From Nymphaea colorata (lineage: Eukaryota; Streptophyta; Magnoliopsida; Nymphaeales; Nymphaeaceae): DNA of 64,000 nt. How positions within the stretch are numbered: position 1 is the stretch's first letter; every line of letters starts with the position of its first letter. Below the pieces are notes generated by a model. That model made no database searches, had not been told where the DNA came from, and was given only the letters and a program-made list of their open reading frames with translations. Where the stretch lies: assembly GCF_008831285.2 (NCBI RefSeq), contig NC_045151.1, positions 3,465,544-3,529,543 on the forward strand, given 5' to 3'. A program made the position numbers and the translations under genes. Positions 1-12,032 of the stretch are shown piece after piece.

Positions 1-1741
1 CCACCTATCTATGACCTTGGTTGAAGAACCTTTTGTAAAGAATGTATAAAATCAAGAAATATCAAGACGATTAGATCTAAGCAATTCCTTCCCGGATCTG
101 TTTCATATAGCTAGGGGAAGAGTACCTTTGGCCCTACTTCTCATTGCAAGGTCACCAACTGTTTTGTAGACAAATAACAGCCTCCTCTCTTCAAACCACT
201 TTTCTCCTCTCTACCACCACATGCTTTTAGAGTGACTCAAAAAAATCTTCAAGGGGGTTGGCAAAATGGTTATGGTAGAGGCTGATGGCCGGTTCCCGTT
301 TTAAATCCCCGTAGCATCAACCCTGTGTATTGCAAAAGGGGGCAACTGACATGCAAATTGAAGCACGGCGGGGGTAACCTTGAGAGGATAAGGAGTTGAG
401 TGGAAGCTTTGACCTTTATTTGGGCGCTGAGAAACCCCAATTCACCTAGAGAGATAGAAAAAAAGCTAATCAAACTTATGTCACACAATAGAAATGGTTG
501 AGAAACAATATATGTACACCATATTTATATATGGGTTACTTTCTAAGTTCACAACGACGAACCGACAAAATTAAAGGACTTGTTCACCCACCAAGTTCTT
601 TTTCATTATAAACCAAGAGCTCACTGAGTTTATTACTAGTAGACAATCAAGGACATCAAAACATATCTATTAGCTTCAGCCTCATAGCAAAGGAGTAATT
701 GTGCACAGAAAACTTACCAAACCTCACTTTACTTAATGAGATATACCAGCCTTCATGTCAATAAACCAGCATTTTATATTAGAACAAAGAGAAAACGTTT
801 TGGAACAAGGGATACCATCTGACCAGAAGCTCCACGAAGAACATGGATACAAATAGAAAATTGGTGTTTTCCATTCAAATTTGAATTTCATAGAAACATT
901 TAATAACAAAAGGAAGTAAAAAAAAGGATATTAAAGTAAATAACATCAATACATAAAAGCCTTCTTGATGGCAGAGCTAAAAATTTTTGGATGAGGAGCA
1001 CTAATGATATATATTTTAAACTTGAAAGGGCACTCATATATAAATAACAACTAAGGTCTTAATGTGTAATTAAAGCAATTTAATGTGGACTGATGTCATG
1101 CCAGCCCACACTTGTTGGTTCTCCATAAAGAGACCAAATTTGGGGCGAGATCTAGAGCTCTCCAGGCGGAAATGACAAATTTGCCCCCATTATTTTTGCC
1201 ATTTTCACTATATTTCATTTGTTGTTTTAGCTCTATTTTTCTCAAACTTGAACCATATCTCTAATGAAATCGTTTTAATACATTCATGGCACTTTAAATA
1301 AAAAAACTACTAAAAATGCACAGAAGAAAACATTTATATTGAAGGCTGGCCTTCTACTTTATTAACCAAAAGCTTTGCAATACAAAGCAATTCCAGACAA
1401 AAATTGCCATACAAGACAAGAAACAATAGAGACTGCAACATTACAGTGACGCAATGTCTTCAATAGGATCTTCATTCGAGGACAGTGGAAGTTATTAAGA
1501 ACAAGACTTTCTCATACTCTCTTAACACATCAAGAGATAGAAATTAGAAGAAGAGAAAGGAAAAGAACACATAAAGATTTACTTGGTTAGGAGAAAACAC
1601 TGAGCAGTTTTTACTATCATAGAAGAACATAAAGTACAAGCAAAATGACACCCTCATAAACATGGGGATAGAGCAAAACCTGCTATTGGATCCACAAAAA
1701 TTGAGGAAGACTATCAAGTATGAATCTCCAATAAAAGTCTC
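1..1741. other. Gene-free flank
   Basis: No convincing exon was found on either strand. Short open frames here have no recognisable domain and no splice-site logic. The stretch is AT-rich. A SINE-like unit lies near its start, listed separately. Around 967-1010 there is a degenerate piece resembling the edge of a common plant transposon type (a cagagct...ttttggatgaggagcac pattern). Nothing else can be supported. Confidence 0.6.
255..472 (+). repeat. Candidate tRNA-derived SINE
   Basis: From 256 the sequence reads like the 5' half of a tRNA. A box-A-like word TGGCAAAATGG lies at 259-269, and a weaker box-B-like word (GTTTTAAATCCCC) follows roughly 30 bases later. A GC-richer body runs to about 470 and then an A-rich stretch. 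This is the layout of plant SINEs transcribed by RNA polymerase III. I could not find matching target-site duplications, so the ends are approximate and the call is tentative. It does not resemble the better-supported SINE at 41033. Confidence 0.35.
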
Positions 1742-2300
1742 CACTACAAAAAAAAAAAAAAGGATTTACCGATGCGTGGAAAATCTCATGTCAGTGAACG
1801 TCAACTTTTACCAATGTCAGGAATCAAATGTCAGTGAATATGAATTTTCACCAACGTTTAGAGGCAGACGTTGGTGAAAAGCTGCCTTTCACCCTTGTGT
1901 TGCTACATTATGTCGTTGAAGTTTGCATTTTCCCGAAGTCCGCAACTTAGACGTTGGTAAAAGGTCCTAATTCAGACATTGGTAAAGTACTGAAAGCAAG
2001 CCAGTTTTACCGGTGTGTGACCGTTCTCACATCGATAAAAGTTTTTTTGGATGAATAATTACCAAGGTTTGTCACACACGTCGGTAAAATTTGACTTTCA
2101 TTGACATGTTGAGACTAGTCATTTATCACCAATGTTTTTGGTAAAGTCTTCCCCAACTTATTACCTCCACCCAAACCCTTCTTCTCCTTTCTTCTTCTTC
2201 CTTTTTCTTCCCATTGGTGATTTTCCTTCCATTTTGTCGCGAGTGGAGGTGTTCTTCATCATTTTTGGAGGACTTGAAGCTTAAGAAGGTTAGTCGCTCA
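1742..2300 (+). mobile_element. CACTA (En/Spm-like) transposon 5' terminus
   Basis: CACTACAAAAAA begins at 1742, the hallmark terminus of plant CACTA transposons. The next 410 bases carry many short subterminal words in both orientations of the type TTTACCGATG, TTTACCAATG, ACGTTGGTAAAA, ACATTGGTAAAG and CGTCGGTAAAA. Such arrays are the usual transposase-binding regions of this superfamily. A pyrimidine-rich stretch and a leader-like segment follow (2165-2300). The opposite terminus (ending in TAGTG after a T-rich run) and any transposase frame were not found, so only one end is present or the rest has decayed. Where it stops on the right is unknown. Confidence 0.65.
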
Positions 2301-3019
2301 ATCTTCTAGCCCGTTTTTCTTCTTGTATATGATTTTAGATAATAACATGCTTATAGGGTATGTATCCAACTTTTTCTGGTGAGATCCCGCCATTTTCCAG
2401 TAGTTTTGGCCATGAAATTTTGCAAGAATATTTGTTGAACTTAGTACCTTCAATTTGATATATTAATTGCATAAAATCTCAACACAAACACGAAACCGCC
2501 AAATTTTTCCCAATATCTTTTCTTGTCAAATTTCGACGTCAATTTTTGACCATGTCTAATTCAACTACACATATACTTATTTGCTAAATATTAGTGTGAC
2601 TGGTTGTCGTTTGAATGTGTTTTTAGAGGTTTGAATATTTATGATCCCTAGCCTTTTTAACCATTCGACCAAGTGTTTGAATGATTGAAAACTTATAATT
2701 TTATTGAATCGCTTAAATTGTAGCATCATTTAGGAATTATGTAGCAATATTTTTGCCCTTCAAAACAGCCTTAAAGCCATCTCAACCACTATTTATCATA
2801 TGAAAGCAGTTGGAGACTTGATTCCTAGGGAAGTATCAACCTTGCTAAGGAGCACTTGGCAACTATCCACCATTAGGTCTCTCAACATTAGCAAAAGGCC
2901 CAGATAGATGGTTGGTATTAGTTGCTCTTCATTCACACTCCAATTTGAATATATGAACATCAGAAAAAGCTATATGGTAAAGGGCCAATCGGTTGACATC
3001 TTTATACATAGATATCGTC
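2301..3019. other. No gene seen; possible CACTA interior
   Basis: AT-rich sequence without a supportable exon. It may be the decayed interior of the CACTA element starting at 1742, but no transposase residues could be recognised. Confidence 0.5.
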
Positions 3020-3185
3020 TATATATATATATATATATATATAGGGGCGGAGGGAGGGGCCGCCTGGGCCATGGCCCGGGTGAGCGTAGGAAAACAAAAA
3101 AATTATATTGAAAAGATTAATTTTTTTTAGTTTGGTCCGACCCGTCGCTCCTCTTGGCCCGCCCCTAAAAAAAATCCTGGATCTG

Positions 3186-3238
<53 letters not shown>
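3020..3238. repeat. TA microsatellites flanking a 126-bp MITE-like unit
   Basis: A (TA)n tract at 3020-3042 and a longer one at about 3188-3238 surround a GC-rich unit at 3042-3167. That unit begins TAGGGGCGG and ends CCGCCCCTA, which are perfect 9-base terminal inverted repeats. It sits in TA-rich DNA, so a TA target duplication cannot be told from the microsatellite. The small size and inverted termini fit a non-autonomous DNA element, but no coding sequence supports a family. Confidence 0.5.
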
Positions 3239-3241
<3 letters not shown>

Positions 3242-3279
3242 ATTAATTTACAGTGTCAGTGTTTGTGTTTGTGTATTCT

Positions 3280-3367
3280 CTGTGTGTGTGTGTCCGCACT
3301 TGTGAGAGAGAAGACATGTGTTGTTTTGGACGTGGTTGCTGAGGTTGTGTGTGTATGCATGGACACA

Positions 3368-3411
<44 letters not shown>
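3280..3411. repeat. Compound (TG)n/(AG)n microsatellite
   Basis: Short TG tracts near 3281-3293 and 3369-3382 run directly into an uninterrupted (AG)n tract to about 3411. The open frames reported through this stretch are products of the simple repeat. Confidence 0.85.
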
Positions 3412-3414
<3 letters not shown>

Positions 3415-3748
3415 GTGAAGTGTTATTGCCGAGGTTGGCTGCAGGAATAACAATATCATATGGTCAAGGGCAGAGGCTGTGGGCTACATGCAGCCAATTG
3501 CCTACAGGGATCCCAAAAAACATATTCTTATTTTATATTGATATTTCTATGTAATTTTCTCATTCATATATTGATATCCCTTAAAAGTTTAAAATTTTAT
3601 ACTTAATGCCCCTTAAGCAGAAATTTCTAACTCTACCCGTGCATGGTAGATAACTATGTTCCATGCCGCACACGCTCCATTCTCTAACATTGTCACTGCC
3701 CCTTTGGTTGCCTATCAAAAGACATCAAATATGAAAATAAGAAGAGAA

Positions 3749-3751
<3 letters not shown>

Positions 3752-3837
<86 letters not shown>
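3752..3837. repeat. (TA)n microsatellite, about 43 units
   Basis: An uninterrupted alternating TA tract about 130 bp upstream of the gypsy 5' LTR. Confidence 0.95.
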
Positions 3838-3842
<5 letters not shown>

Positions 3843-3967
3843 AAGCTTGTTTCTTAGCTTCATTTGACTTTTTTTTTTAACTTTTATTACTATACATAAA
3901 AAAGAAAGACAGTGAAAGAAGGAAAAAAAGAGCCGCACCCATGTCATCAGCAGCAGCACCAGTGTCG

Positions 3968-5339
3968 TGTTGACATGGGTGCGACCGTGTGTGACGTAGT
4001 GATACGGCCCACCCTTCGGCGTCCAGGACGAAGGCCGCAGCCGGCACCGAGAGCACGAGAAGCCATGCACAGCCGGCGGCCAAGGTGGCCCACGCGCCAG
4101 GTGGAGGGGATGGCTGCCCCGGAGCGAATCAAAGAGAGGCTACCACAGGAGGACGTGGGCCAGGCATGGCCCGGAAACACACACGGGAGGTTAACCCTGC
4201 GGGCCGACAGAAGGCGCACACCGCTGAGGCGACCACCACGGGAGGTTTAGCCTCCCTCGCCCAAGCCGGGGCTAGGGCAGAAGGGACTGAGGGGGACGGC
4301 AGCACTGACGACTGCCGCCTGGCCGACCAGCGGCCAGGGCAGAGCGACGTACGGGCGCCAGGCGGGCTGGCCGACGCCCCGGCGCGCGGCCTACCAGGCG
4401 ACTCGGCAACACTCGGGCGAGAGGGCTCGGCAGCGACGGATGAGCCCCAGCCGGGAGGAGCTCCTGCGGGACACGGGTGTCCTTTTGACGGGACATGTCC
4501 CCGCTGTGATGCCTGACACGACGAGGGGAGCTGGACACTGTATAGGGGGGACACTCAGGGAATAACCGGACACGGGTCCGAACTTGTAAGGCGGGTTGGT
4601 CCGTCATTTTTGTAGACCCGGATCCATGCGCAGTCTTATGGATCCGGGCGCGGACTTTTGGGGGGATCCGGACTGGGGTCCGGACCCGCTTTTCTTGACC
4701 CAATTTTGGGACCCGGGTCTCTTGAAGACCCGGGTCGACTCACCACCCCCGACCCGGTTCGACAAGACTGTCGAACCGGGTCTTTGGTCGGCCATCTCCC
4801 ACGCGAGCCGTGGGAGGCCGTTGGCCCTTCCTCCTCCTTTAAGAGGGGAAGGCAGCCATTGTTGATCCCTTATGCTTTGAAGAAGAATCCCAAGAGGGTC
4901 ATCCCTGGACGAGCATTCCCAGAAGGTCTCCGGACGCCATTCTCGGCGGCAGCTCCCTTGGATTCCGACTCATTCATCAATGAAATCGAGGTTCTGTTCT
5001 TCCCCTTCTTCCTCTCATTGTGACTGCGTTTCCTGACTCACCCAAGCTTCCATGGCTGCTCTCGTTGAGTTCTCCTCCGCCTGAAGCCCATTCCGGGTTG
5101 GGGAGACTCCACCGATCGCTGCCCACACCTTCCGCCGTTCCCATTCGATCAACCGACGCCCAAATCACCCACGAATCCCACCGTTCGCCTCCCTGTCCCT
5201 GCGCAACCTCCCTGCTCTTCACCGCTCCCTCCAGACCAGTTACTGTTCCATTGGGTTTCTCCCCCTCCGAGCGAGATCCTGGCGGATTTGGACCGTGGTC
5301 GGCTGCCTCCGGCACCCCTCTCGGCCACGGGCTCCAACA
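3968..5339 (+). repeat. Gypsy 5' LTR
   Basis: Begins TGTTG and ends CAACA just before the primer-binding site. It is alignable with 12033-13315 from position 4042 onward. It is GC-rich, unlike its AT-rich surroundings, and contains perfect hairpins at 4617-4648 (11-bp arms around GGATCCAT) and 4751-4782 (14-bp arms around CGGTTCGACA). A 15-bp segment near 4718-4735 is absent from the 3' copy. The left boundary rests only on the inverted terminal match, because the first 74 bases have no partner in the truncated 3' LTR. Confidence 0.88.
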
Positions 5340-5342
5340 AAC

Positions 5343-5354
5343 TGGTATCAGAGC
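5343..5354 (+). other. Gypsy primer-binding site (initiator Met-tRNA)
   Basis: TGGTATCAGAGC, the standard plant complement to the 3' end of initiator methionine tRNA, starts three bases after the 5' LTR. It would prime minus-strand DNA synthesis. Confidence 0.93.
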
Positions 5355-7976
5355 ATTCGCACGGCTAGGGGAGATCGAATCATCAAGACTGTTGTTGCTG
5401 GACCACCGAAACTCAGGCGCCGTGAAGAAGGGCGTTGTTCAGATCGGAGGCGCTGTTTTCTGGCGAGGTTTCAGCTGTCGAGCTCCAACACATTATCTTC
5501 ATCTGTATCTTGGGAGCACTGTGGAATTTTCTGGCGATTTTTGGATCTTCCCAAATTGAGCTACGGATTTTTGAAGACACCCTGCTGTTTTCGGCGTTTT
5601 ACCCCTCTTCAACGGGTTTTTGCAGATTTTGATCGATTGGGTTGGGGATTTCTTGCGATTCAACGGCTGATCAATCCCGAAAAAATTGATCCCCCCTTGG
5701 TTAGTGCATTCCCTAAGGTTTTCCTCAATCTAATCTTGTTTTTCCTCTGCATTTGAATCTGCTTCTGTCGTTTTTTTCATTTCCGGTGACACCCGAGCGT
5801 TCCGATCGTTCTGCGGTTTAATTTGTGTGGATGAGTATACCCGAGGATTCTTGACTTGATTCCGAGCGAGCCTTGGATCATCGATTTTGGTCAAGAAATG
5901 GCATCGAAATCTCAATTTGAACATCACCGGCGTTTTTTGAAGCTTTTCCGGCGCGAACGGAGTTTTTCGACGAAAACGATGATCCTGGCGGAATATTCCA
6001 CCGTGTTCTTCGGTCCCCGACGACGAGTCACTGTTTCGTGTCTACAACGAAGGCGGTACGCAGCGACACGTGAGTCCTGTCGAGTCCAGCATCACATCTC
6101 GACCGTGTCCCGCCACGAGTCCCGCCTTGCATCCGATTCCACGAACACGGTGTCCCGCTTAGCACGTGTCCTGCCATTTTGAACTGAGGCGACGACGTGT
6201 CCATCGTGTCCCGAACTCCATCGCACGAATCAGGGCCCGGACACCACCAGAGAGTCATTTTCTGCTGTTCTCAGTCGCCTGTTTTTCTAGAATCTCCTCC
6301 GATTTCCGGCGATCGGCGTTACTTGCTCCCAGGTCGGATTTCAGCGATTCTAGGTGCGTTGGATCCGGCTACGTCTCTATTTTCTGCCAGTCAATTTTCA
6401 GTATTTTTGGACTTAAGGACGAACCGAAACGGATTTTTGAGTGGAGACTGGTCGGAGCCCCTTTTCTGGACTGATACAGCCCTGGAACAAGCCTGAACCG
6501 AGCGGCTGAGGCGTCACTTTCCTCAGCTACGAATTCTTCTGTATTTTGAGGCAGCTGGAGATCTTGGTAATCTCTAGAATTTTTCAGTTTTGGTTTGAAG
6601 AATTTTGGACATCGGAGCTGAGAGATATTGATTTTTAACTGGGGACTGGTCTGAGAAGCTGCCTGAAACCTGTTCTAAACCTGTAGTCCGACTGAAGGAG
6701 CAGAGCTGAGGCGTCACTTTCCTTTGCTCCAAATCATTCTGTGTTTTGAGGCAGCTGGAGATCTTGGTACCTCTGGAAAGCTACAGATCTTAAGAATTTT
6801 TCAGTACCACTTTGAAGATTTTTGGACACCTAGCCAGGGAGATGCATGGCCTCGACTGCACGAAGGTCCTGAGTTGCACCGTCCGCTTGATCCCTGCTTC
6901 ACTAGAGCTACAAGGAGAATACGCGTTCGCCTGCGCTTCCGGCGACTGCCTCACCCCGCTTACATCTTCTCCTGGGGTTTACACGAGCATCCGGTGAAAT
7001 TTTCAGGCATCCCTTCTTACTTACTCATATTGCTGAACTGTTCTTGACTGCTCCTGTTCTTTCCTTTGCTGGACCGAGCTGCACGACAAGGAGCCATTCT
7101 CTCGACGAGCTGATCCTAGGAGCCACTCGCCTTAGCCGAGGAGGAGATCCAACTGGCCACTTCGACTGGGCTGGACATGGGAAAAGGAAGGGTGTTCGCT
7201 GGCGCCATTCCAGCGATTGCTTCCCCCTACACGCTTCAGCACATAGGGGTTTTCGAGCTCACGGTGACGTGCATCCCCTTCTCCCCTTGAGTTACTGTTA
7301 TATATTTTCAGTAACTACCGCTGCCTCGTTTTCTTTGTCAAGGAGCGAAGCGCAGCCGCACCACTAGGAGGCGCCACTCGTCGACGAATTGAGGCTGTTG
7401 AATATGGGGGTGCAGCCAAGCTGTCGGACTTAGCCCCCGTAGCCAGGTTCCGCTCGCCTCACCATATAGTTGCGAGAGAGGTTGTTATTTGCTTTATCCC
7501 TGCCACCGGCACCTCTGGCTTGGGCTCCTCCTTGTGCACCTTGCACGGGACACAGCCCGGCAGTGGGAAGACCTACCTAAGGGCAAGAAGGGCATGGTTT
7601 GTACGCTCTAGGCATGGCTTATTGAGTGAGCTGGGAGAGAATTTATCTATGTATAGAACGCTATTGTAATCCTTAAGGCCACCTTTGCTCTTGAGAGTTT
7701 TGTTGTGAGGATTGGGCTGAGACTTGTACTCTTCCGGGGAAGCTAGGGCCTTTGTCAGGCCGGGAACTCTTGTACAGCCGTCCACAAGAGGTAGGAGCAG
7801 CTTCCGTGTGGTACCCGGCAGTGGGCAGACTGCCGCCTTAGCTCAGCCGGCAGTTGACAGTTTTGTGGACGCCGTTTGGCCAGGATAGAGCAGACGGACA
7901 GCTGGTAGGCACCAGTCCGAGCAGAGCAGTGCAGGCAGGCAGCCCAGCCACACTGTGTTATTAGCAGTGCGTCGCC
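5355..7976 (+). other. Gypsy untranslated leader
   Basis: A 2.6-kb leader between the primer site and gag, with no domain-bearing frame. It contains a diverged direct repeat of about 200 bp: the word GCTGAGGCGTCACTTTCCT occurs at 6504 and again at 6705, and both copies continue with GAGGCAGCTGGAGATCTTGG. Long leaders of this sort occur in several plant gypsy lineages. No extra ORF could be supported. Confidence 0.7.
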
Positions 7977-9645
7977 ATGGCTAAGGGCGGCAAGGACAAG
8001 GCGCCGATGGTTGCCGACCGAGGCGCAAGAAGAGTGTATGACCGTCCAAGGTGGAGCCGAACGAGCACCGCGGGGGGAGACTTACTCCGCCCGAGTGCCT
8101 AACCAAGATCTGAGCATATGGAGGTCGGAACTCAACCAACAGTTCGAAGCATTCGGGTTGATGTTCCAAGAAAATATGAACCAAATAATGAACCGTTTAG
8201 GGGCCGACAAGGGAGCAACCCTAAGGCAAGTGAGGGATAAGGTAGACCATCTTGAGGCGACCAGCCAATGGGCTAGAGATGACCCTAACCCCGATGGAAG
8301 AGGAATTAGGCGAGGCCATTACGATTTTGGAGAGCCCTCCCAAAGGGACCCGAATATGGGACTAAGGGGACCTCACGTTCCCTCCCGAGCCCAAGATCGA
8401 CCAGGGGACTACTCTCTTGGGTGGCCAGCTGAGAGTCGGGGGAGCCATCACTTGACTCCGCCCGACCCCAAGAGCTGGGCCAATACGGATACCCCCGCGG
8501 ATAAGGAAAAAAGGAAGAGATCGCCGGGTGCAAGAAGCAACGAGGCGTACCAAACCGGCGGGATTTCGACTAGAGCGTTCGATAGAGGAGACTACGGGCA
8601 GCGAGACCCGGAGCAGTTTGAGCAGGTTCCACCCGAGCGACAGCCACCACGTTTCGGGCCGCAGGCCGGTAGAGGGATTTTCAGGGGTCACGGTCAGATT
8701 CGGGCAGAACGTTGGAGACAGGGTGCTAGACCGTTTGATGAGCCACCTCCGCGCTTTGGGGCAGGAGCTCCACCCGAGCCCATACCAGATTATCCAGGTG
8801 ACTTGGCGGGCCTCGACTCACCCCGAGAGGCCCCCCCTCATCACGGGCACGGACGGCAGCCCCTCTACGGGCGCGTCAACCTCAATCCGTTTAGAGATGA
8901 CCCACACGAGGACCGACTCCGAGCCATGCCGTGGATGCGGCTTGATTTTCCCAAGTTCTGTGGACATGATGCACAAGAATGGACCTACAAGACCCACCGA
9001 TACTTCCTATGTCAGCAGGTTCCGAGGGATTTGTGGGTCTCTATTGCCGTTTTTCACTTCGAGGGAGAGGCCATGGGATGGTACAATTGGACTTATAGGG
9101 GGCTACCCGAGCCTCCTTGAGAAGAATTGGTACAAGAGGTCTTGGATCGCTTTGAGGAGTCTGCCTTCCATGATTATGAGATAGAGCTCAAGGCATTATA
9201 CCAAAAGGGCAACGTGAAGGACTACCAAGCTCAGTTTGAAGATCTTTCTAGTATGGTGCACGCGTGGCCCGAGGGAGCCCTCATCTCTAGTTTCATTGGG
9301 GGGCTTCGAGAGGACATCAAGTTAGAGTTGATGACTGACCGGCCACAACGGCTGAAGGAATGCTACAAACGGGCCAATAAGATAGAGGAGAAAATACGAA
9401 GGCTTGCCGCTTATCATCGGCCAGCCAGCCCCGGCGCGCCCATGCGTGGCCGACCTTCCCTCTCGCCGCCACGCCGGTTTTCCCCTAGAGCTAGCACGCC
9501 CGAGCGGTTCTCACCAACCAACTCCCCACGCAAACCGGCTCTTCCACGGGTTAAGTTCATCACGCCTCAAGAGATGGAAGAAAGGATCAAGCAGGGCATG
9601 TGTTTTTATTGTCCCGAAAAATATGTTAGGGGGCACAAGTGTTAG
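7977..9645 (+). pseudogene. gag: Gypsy gag (nucleocapsid/capsid), broken
   Basis: The coat-forming Gag polyprotein of the gypsy element. The most likely original start is ATG 7977 (MAKGGKDKAP), but the long Gag frame is shifted relative to it, so there is an early frameshift near 8000-8030. The frame from 8011 gives a charged, Arg/Pro-rich N-terminal half. The retrotransposon Gag fold follows (WTYKTHRYF, GEAMGWYNW, then FEESAFHDYEIELKAL and GNVKDYQAQFEDL), and a zinc-knuckle-like CFYCPEKYVRGHKC ends the frame at 9643. An in-frame TGA at 9118-9120 splits the Gag domain; related proteins usually have Trp here, so G-to-A is the likely change. The product would be non-functional. Confidence 0.85.
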
Positions 9646-9761
9646 GCAAACTTGATGTACCAGGTCCTAGATGAAGGTGAGAAGCCGACAGCCCAGAAGG
9701 AGACTCTCTACTAGAACGCGAGGACCCCGATAAGGAATGACATAGCGACCGGCAAGCCCTA

Positions 9762-12032
9762 GTGCCGCAAGGCTACTTTTCTATCTCACGGCCCCCTACG
9801 CCTAACTCGATGAGGATTGAGGGGTCGGTTGGAGGCATGAGAGTGCTGGTCCTCGTTGACACCAGCGCTACCCATAATTTCATCAGCCGGCCGGTGGCTC
9901 TCTCGTCAGGGTGCAAGCTCAAGCCTTACCCGCCCTTTGAAGTTATGGTTGGGGATGGCGCCCGCATCCCTTGCCAAGAAGTTTGTGAAGATGTCGGCCT
10001 TCAAATTCAGGACACAAACTTCCGAGTGGATCTATTCGTGCTAGCACACTGTGGCACCGATGTCATTCTAGGGGTTCAATGGATCAAGATCCTAGAAGAG
10101 ATCACTTTTAACTTCAAGGAAATGACCTTGAGGTTCCCTCAAACCGGCGGACGACATGCCACGTTGAAGGCCTTGGACGGACCGGTACAGCCTAAGGAGG
10201 CCCTTCGAGCCTTACAAGCCCAAGAGCCGGCCTATCTTTTGCTCTCTTATGTGGAAGAGAAGTCAGTCAGCAAGGAGGAAACTCCCGAGCCCGTTTCCCT
10301 CCTCTTGGGCGAGTTCACCGACGTGTTTCAAGAGCCCAAGGGGCTGCCTCCACCGCGGGCGCATGACCACCACATTCAGCTCGCCCCCGGCACTACGGCC
10401 GTGTGTGTACGCCCTTATAGATATGCCCACGCCCAAAAGGGAGAGCTAGAGAAGCAAGTTCGGGAGATGTTAAAGGAGGGGCTCATCCGACCCTCCTCTA
10501 GTGCTTTCTCTTCTCTGGTCCTCCTCGTTAAGAAGCATGACGGATCTTGACGGTTTTGCGTGGACTACCGAGCTCTTAACGAGGCCACTCTCAAGGACAA
10601 GCACCCTATCCCTGTGATCGCCGAACTCTTGGACGAGCTCTCAGGCGCCCGCTACTTCTCCAAGATAGACTTACGGTAAGGGTACTTCCAAATTAGAATG
10701 ACTTTCGAAGACATTCCCAAGACGAGGTTCCATACTCACGACGGGCATTTCGAGTTCATGGTGATGCCCTTTGGGTTGACCAATTCATCGGCCACCTTCC
10801 AACGGTGCATGAATGATATTTTTAGAGCTCATCTCCGTAAGGGGGTCTTGGTATTTTTTGATGACGTCCTCATCTACAGTGCCACCCTTGAGGACCATGT
10901 CAGACACCTCGGGACAGTGCTAGAGCTACTCCGTGAGCATCAGTTGTACGCCAAGCAGACCAAGTGTAGCTTCGGTCAGTCAGAGGTTGTATATTTGGGG
11001 CATATTGTCACGACCGAGGGAGTCAAGGCCGACCCAACAAAGATTGAGGTCATGGTTGACTGGCCTATCCCTAAATCACCACGAGAAATGAGGGGATTTC
11101 TCGGGCTCACCGGGTATTATCGACGGTTTGTAAAGCACTATGGGCACATTGCCTCCCCTCTCACACGGATGCTTCAAAAGGGAGGATGGGAGTGGACCGA
11201 AGACGCAAAAGGGGCGTTCGAGAAGCTCAAGGTGGTCATGACCACCGCCCCTGTACTATCCCTACCTGATTTCTCCAAGACTTTCATAGTGGAGACCGAT
11301 GCGTGCGAGGCAGGAATAGGGGCAGTACTCAGTCAGGATAAGCATCCTATTGCCTACATTAGCAAGGCTCTCAACCGGCGCGCCAACCGATTCTCTACTT
11401 ACGAGAGGGAGATGCTAGCTATCGTTGTAGCCGTAGAGAAATGGCGACCGTATCTGATTGGGCAGCGCTTCGTTGTGAGGACCGACCACGTCAGTCTGAA
11501 GTATTTGCTGGCCCAACGAATATCTACCCCCACTCAGCAGAGGTGGATAGCTCGGCTTATGTGCTATGACTTCTCCATAGAGTATAAGAGAGGGGTCGAC
11601 AACTCAGCAGCAGATGCATTGTCGCGGGTTCCCGAGGCGCTCTTTGCCATTTCAGCCCTGACTACTCACCTTTGGGATCGCGTACGGGTGGCTCAAAAGG
11701 AGGATGAGACCCTTCGGCTCCTCCTGTCCTCGATGCAGGCCAATCCGGGCAGCATTCCGTTGTACTCGGCCCGAAAAGGCCTCCTCTACAAGGAAGGCAA
11801 GGTCGTCCTTCCTCGGGGGCACCCCTTATGTCAGGAGCTCATTCGACATCACCACGATCTGCCCGCCATGGGCCACGAGGGACGGGAGAAGACTCGAGCT
11901 AGAGTGGTCGCCGATTTCTGGTGGAAGGGGCTCAAGACAGATGTAGCCCAATATGTCAAAAACTGCCCGGTATGCCAGCGTGAAAAGTATAAGGCCGCGA
12001 AGACCCCAGGGCATCTTTGTCCCTTGCCGATT
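9762..12032 (+). pseudogene. pol: Gypsy pol: protease, RT, RNase H, partial integrase
   Basis: Domains in order: an aspartic protease with LVDTSATHNF in place of the usual DTGA (catalytic-loop Gly changed to Ser); reverse transcriptase with PFGLTNSSATFQ and the catalytic FFDDVLIYS; RNase H with VETDACEAGIGAVLSQ and the YEREMLAIV motif; and the integrase zinc finger (HHHDLPAMGHEG...CPVCQ). Two in-frame stops interrupt RT: TGA 10548-10550 (DGS*RFCVDYR, normally Trp) and TAA 10677-10679 (KIDLR*GYFQIRM). After GHLCPLPI the frame runs straight into LTR sequence at 12033, so the DDE catalytic core of integrase is missing. Pol lies in a different frame from gag. The chromodomain seen in chromoviruses, if there was one, is lost, so the lineage cannot be fixed. 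Confidence 0.9.

Noticed and set aside
3693-4070. Minus-strand frame with a long Tyr-Ile repeat
   Set aside because: Translation of a (TA)n microsatellite.
4085-4703. Long GC-rich open frames on both strands inside the gypsy LTR
   Set aside because: They recur in the 3' LTR (12263-12598 and others), overlap in several frames, and reflect high GC with few stops, not coding.
5020-5756. Open frames of 150-180 codons spanning the LTR end and leader
   Set aside because: They cross the primer-binding site and have no domains, so they are chance frames in retrotransposon non-coding DNA.
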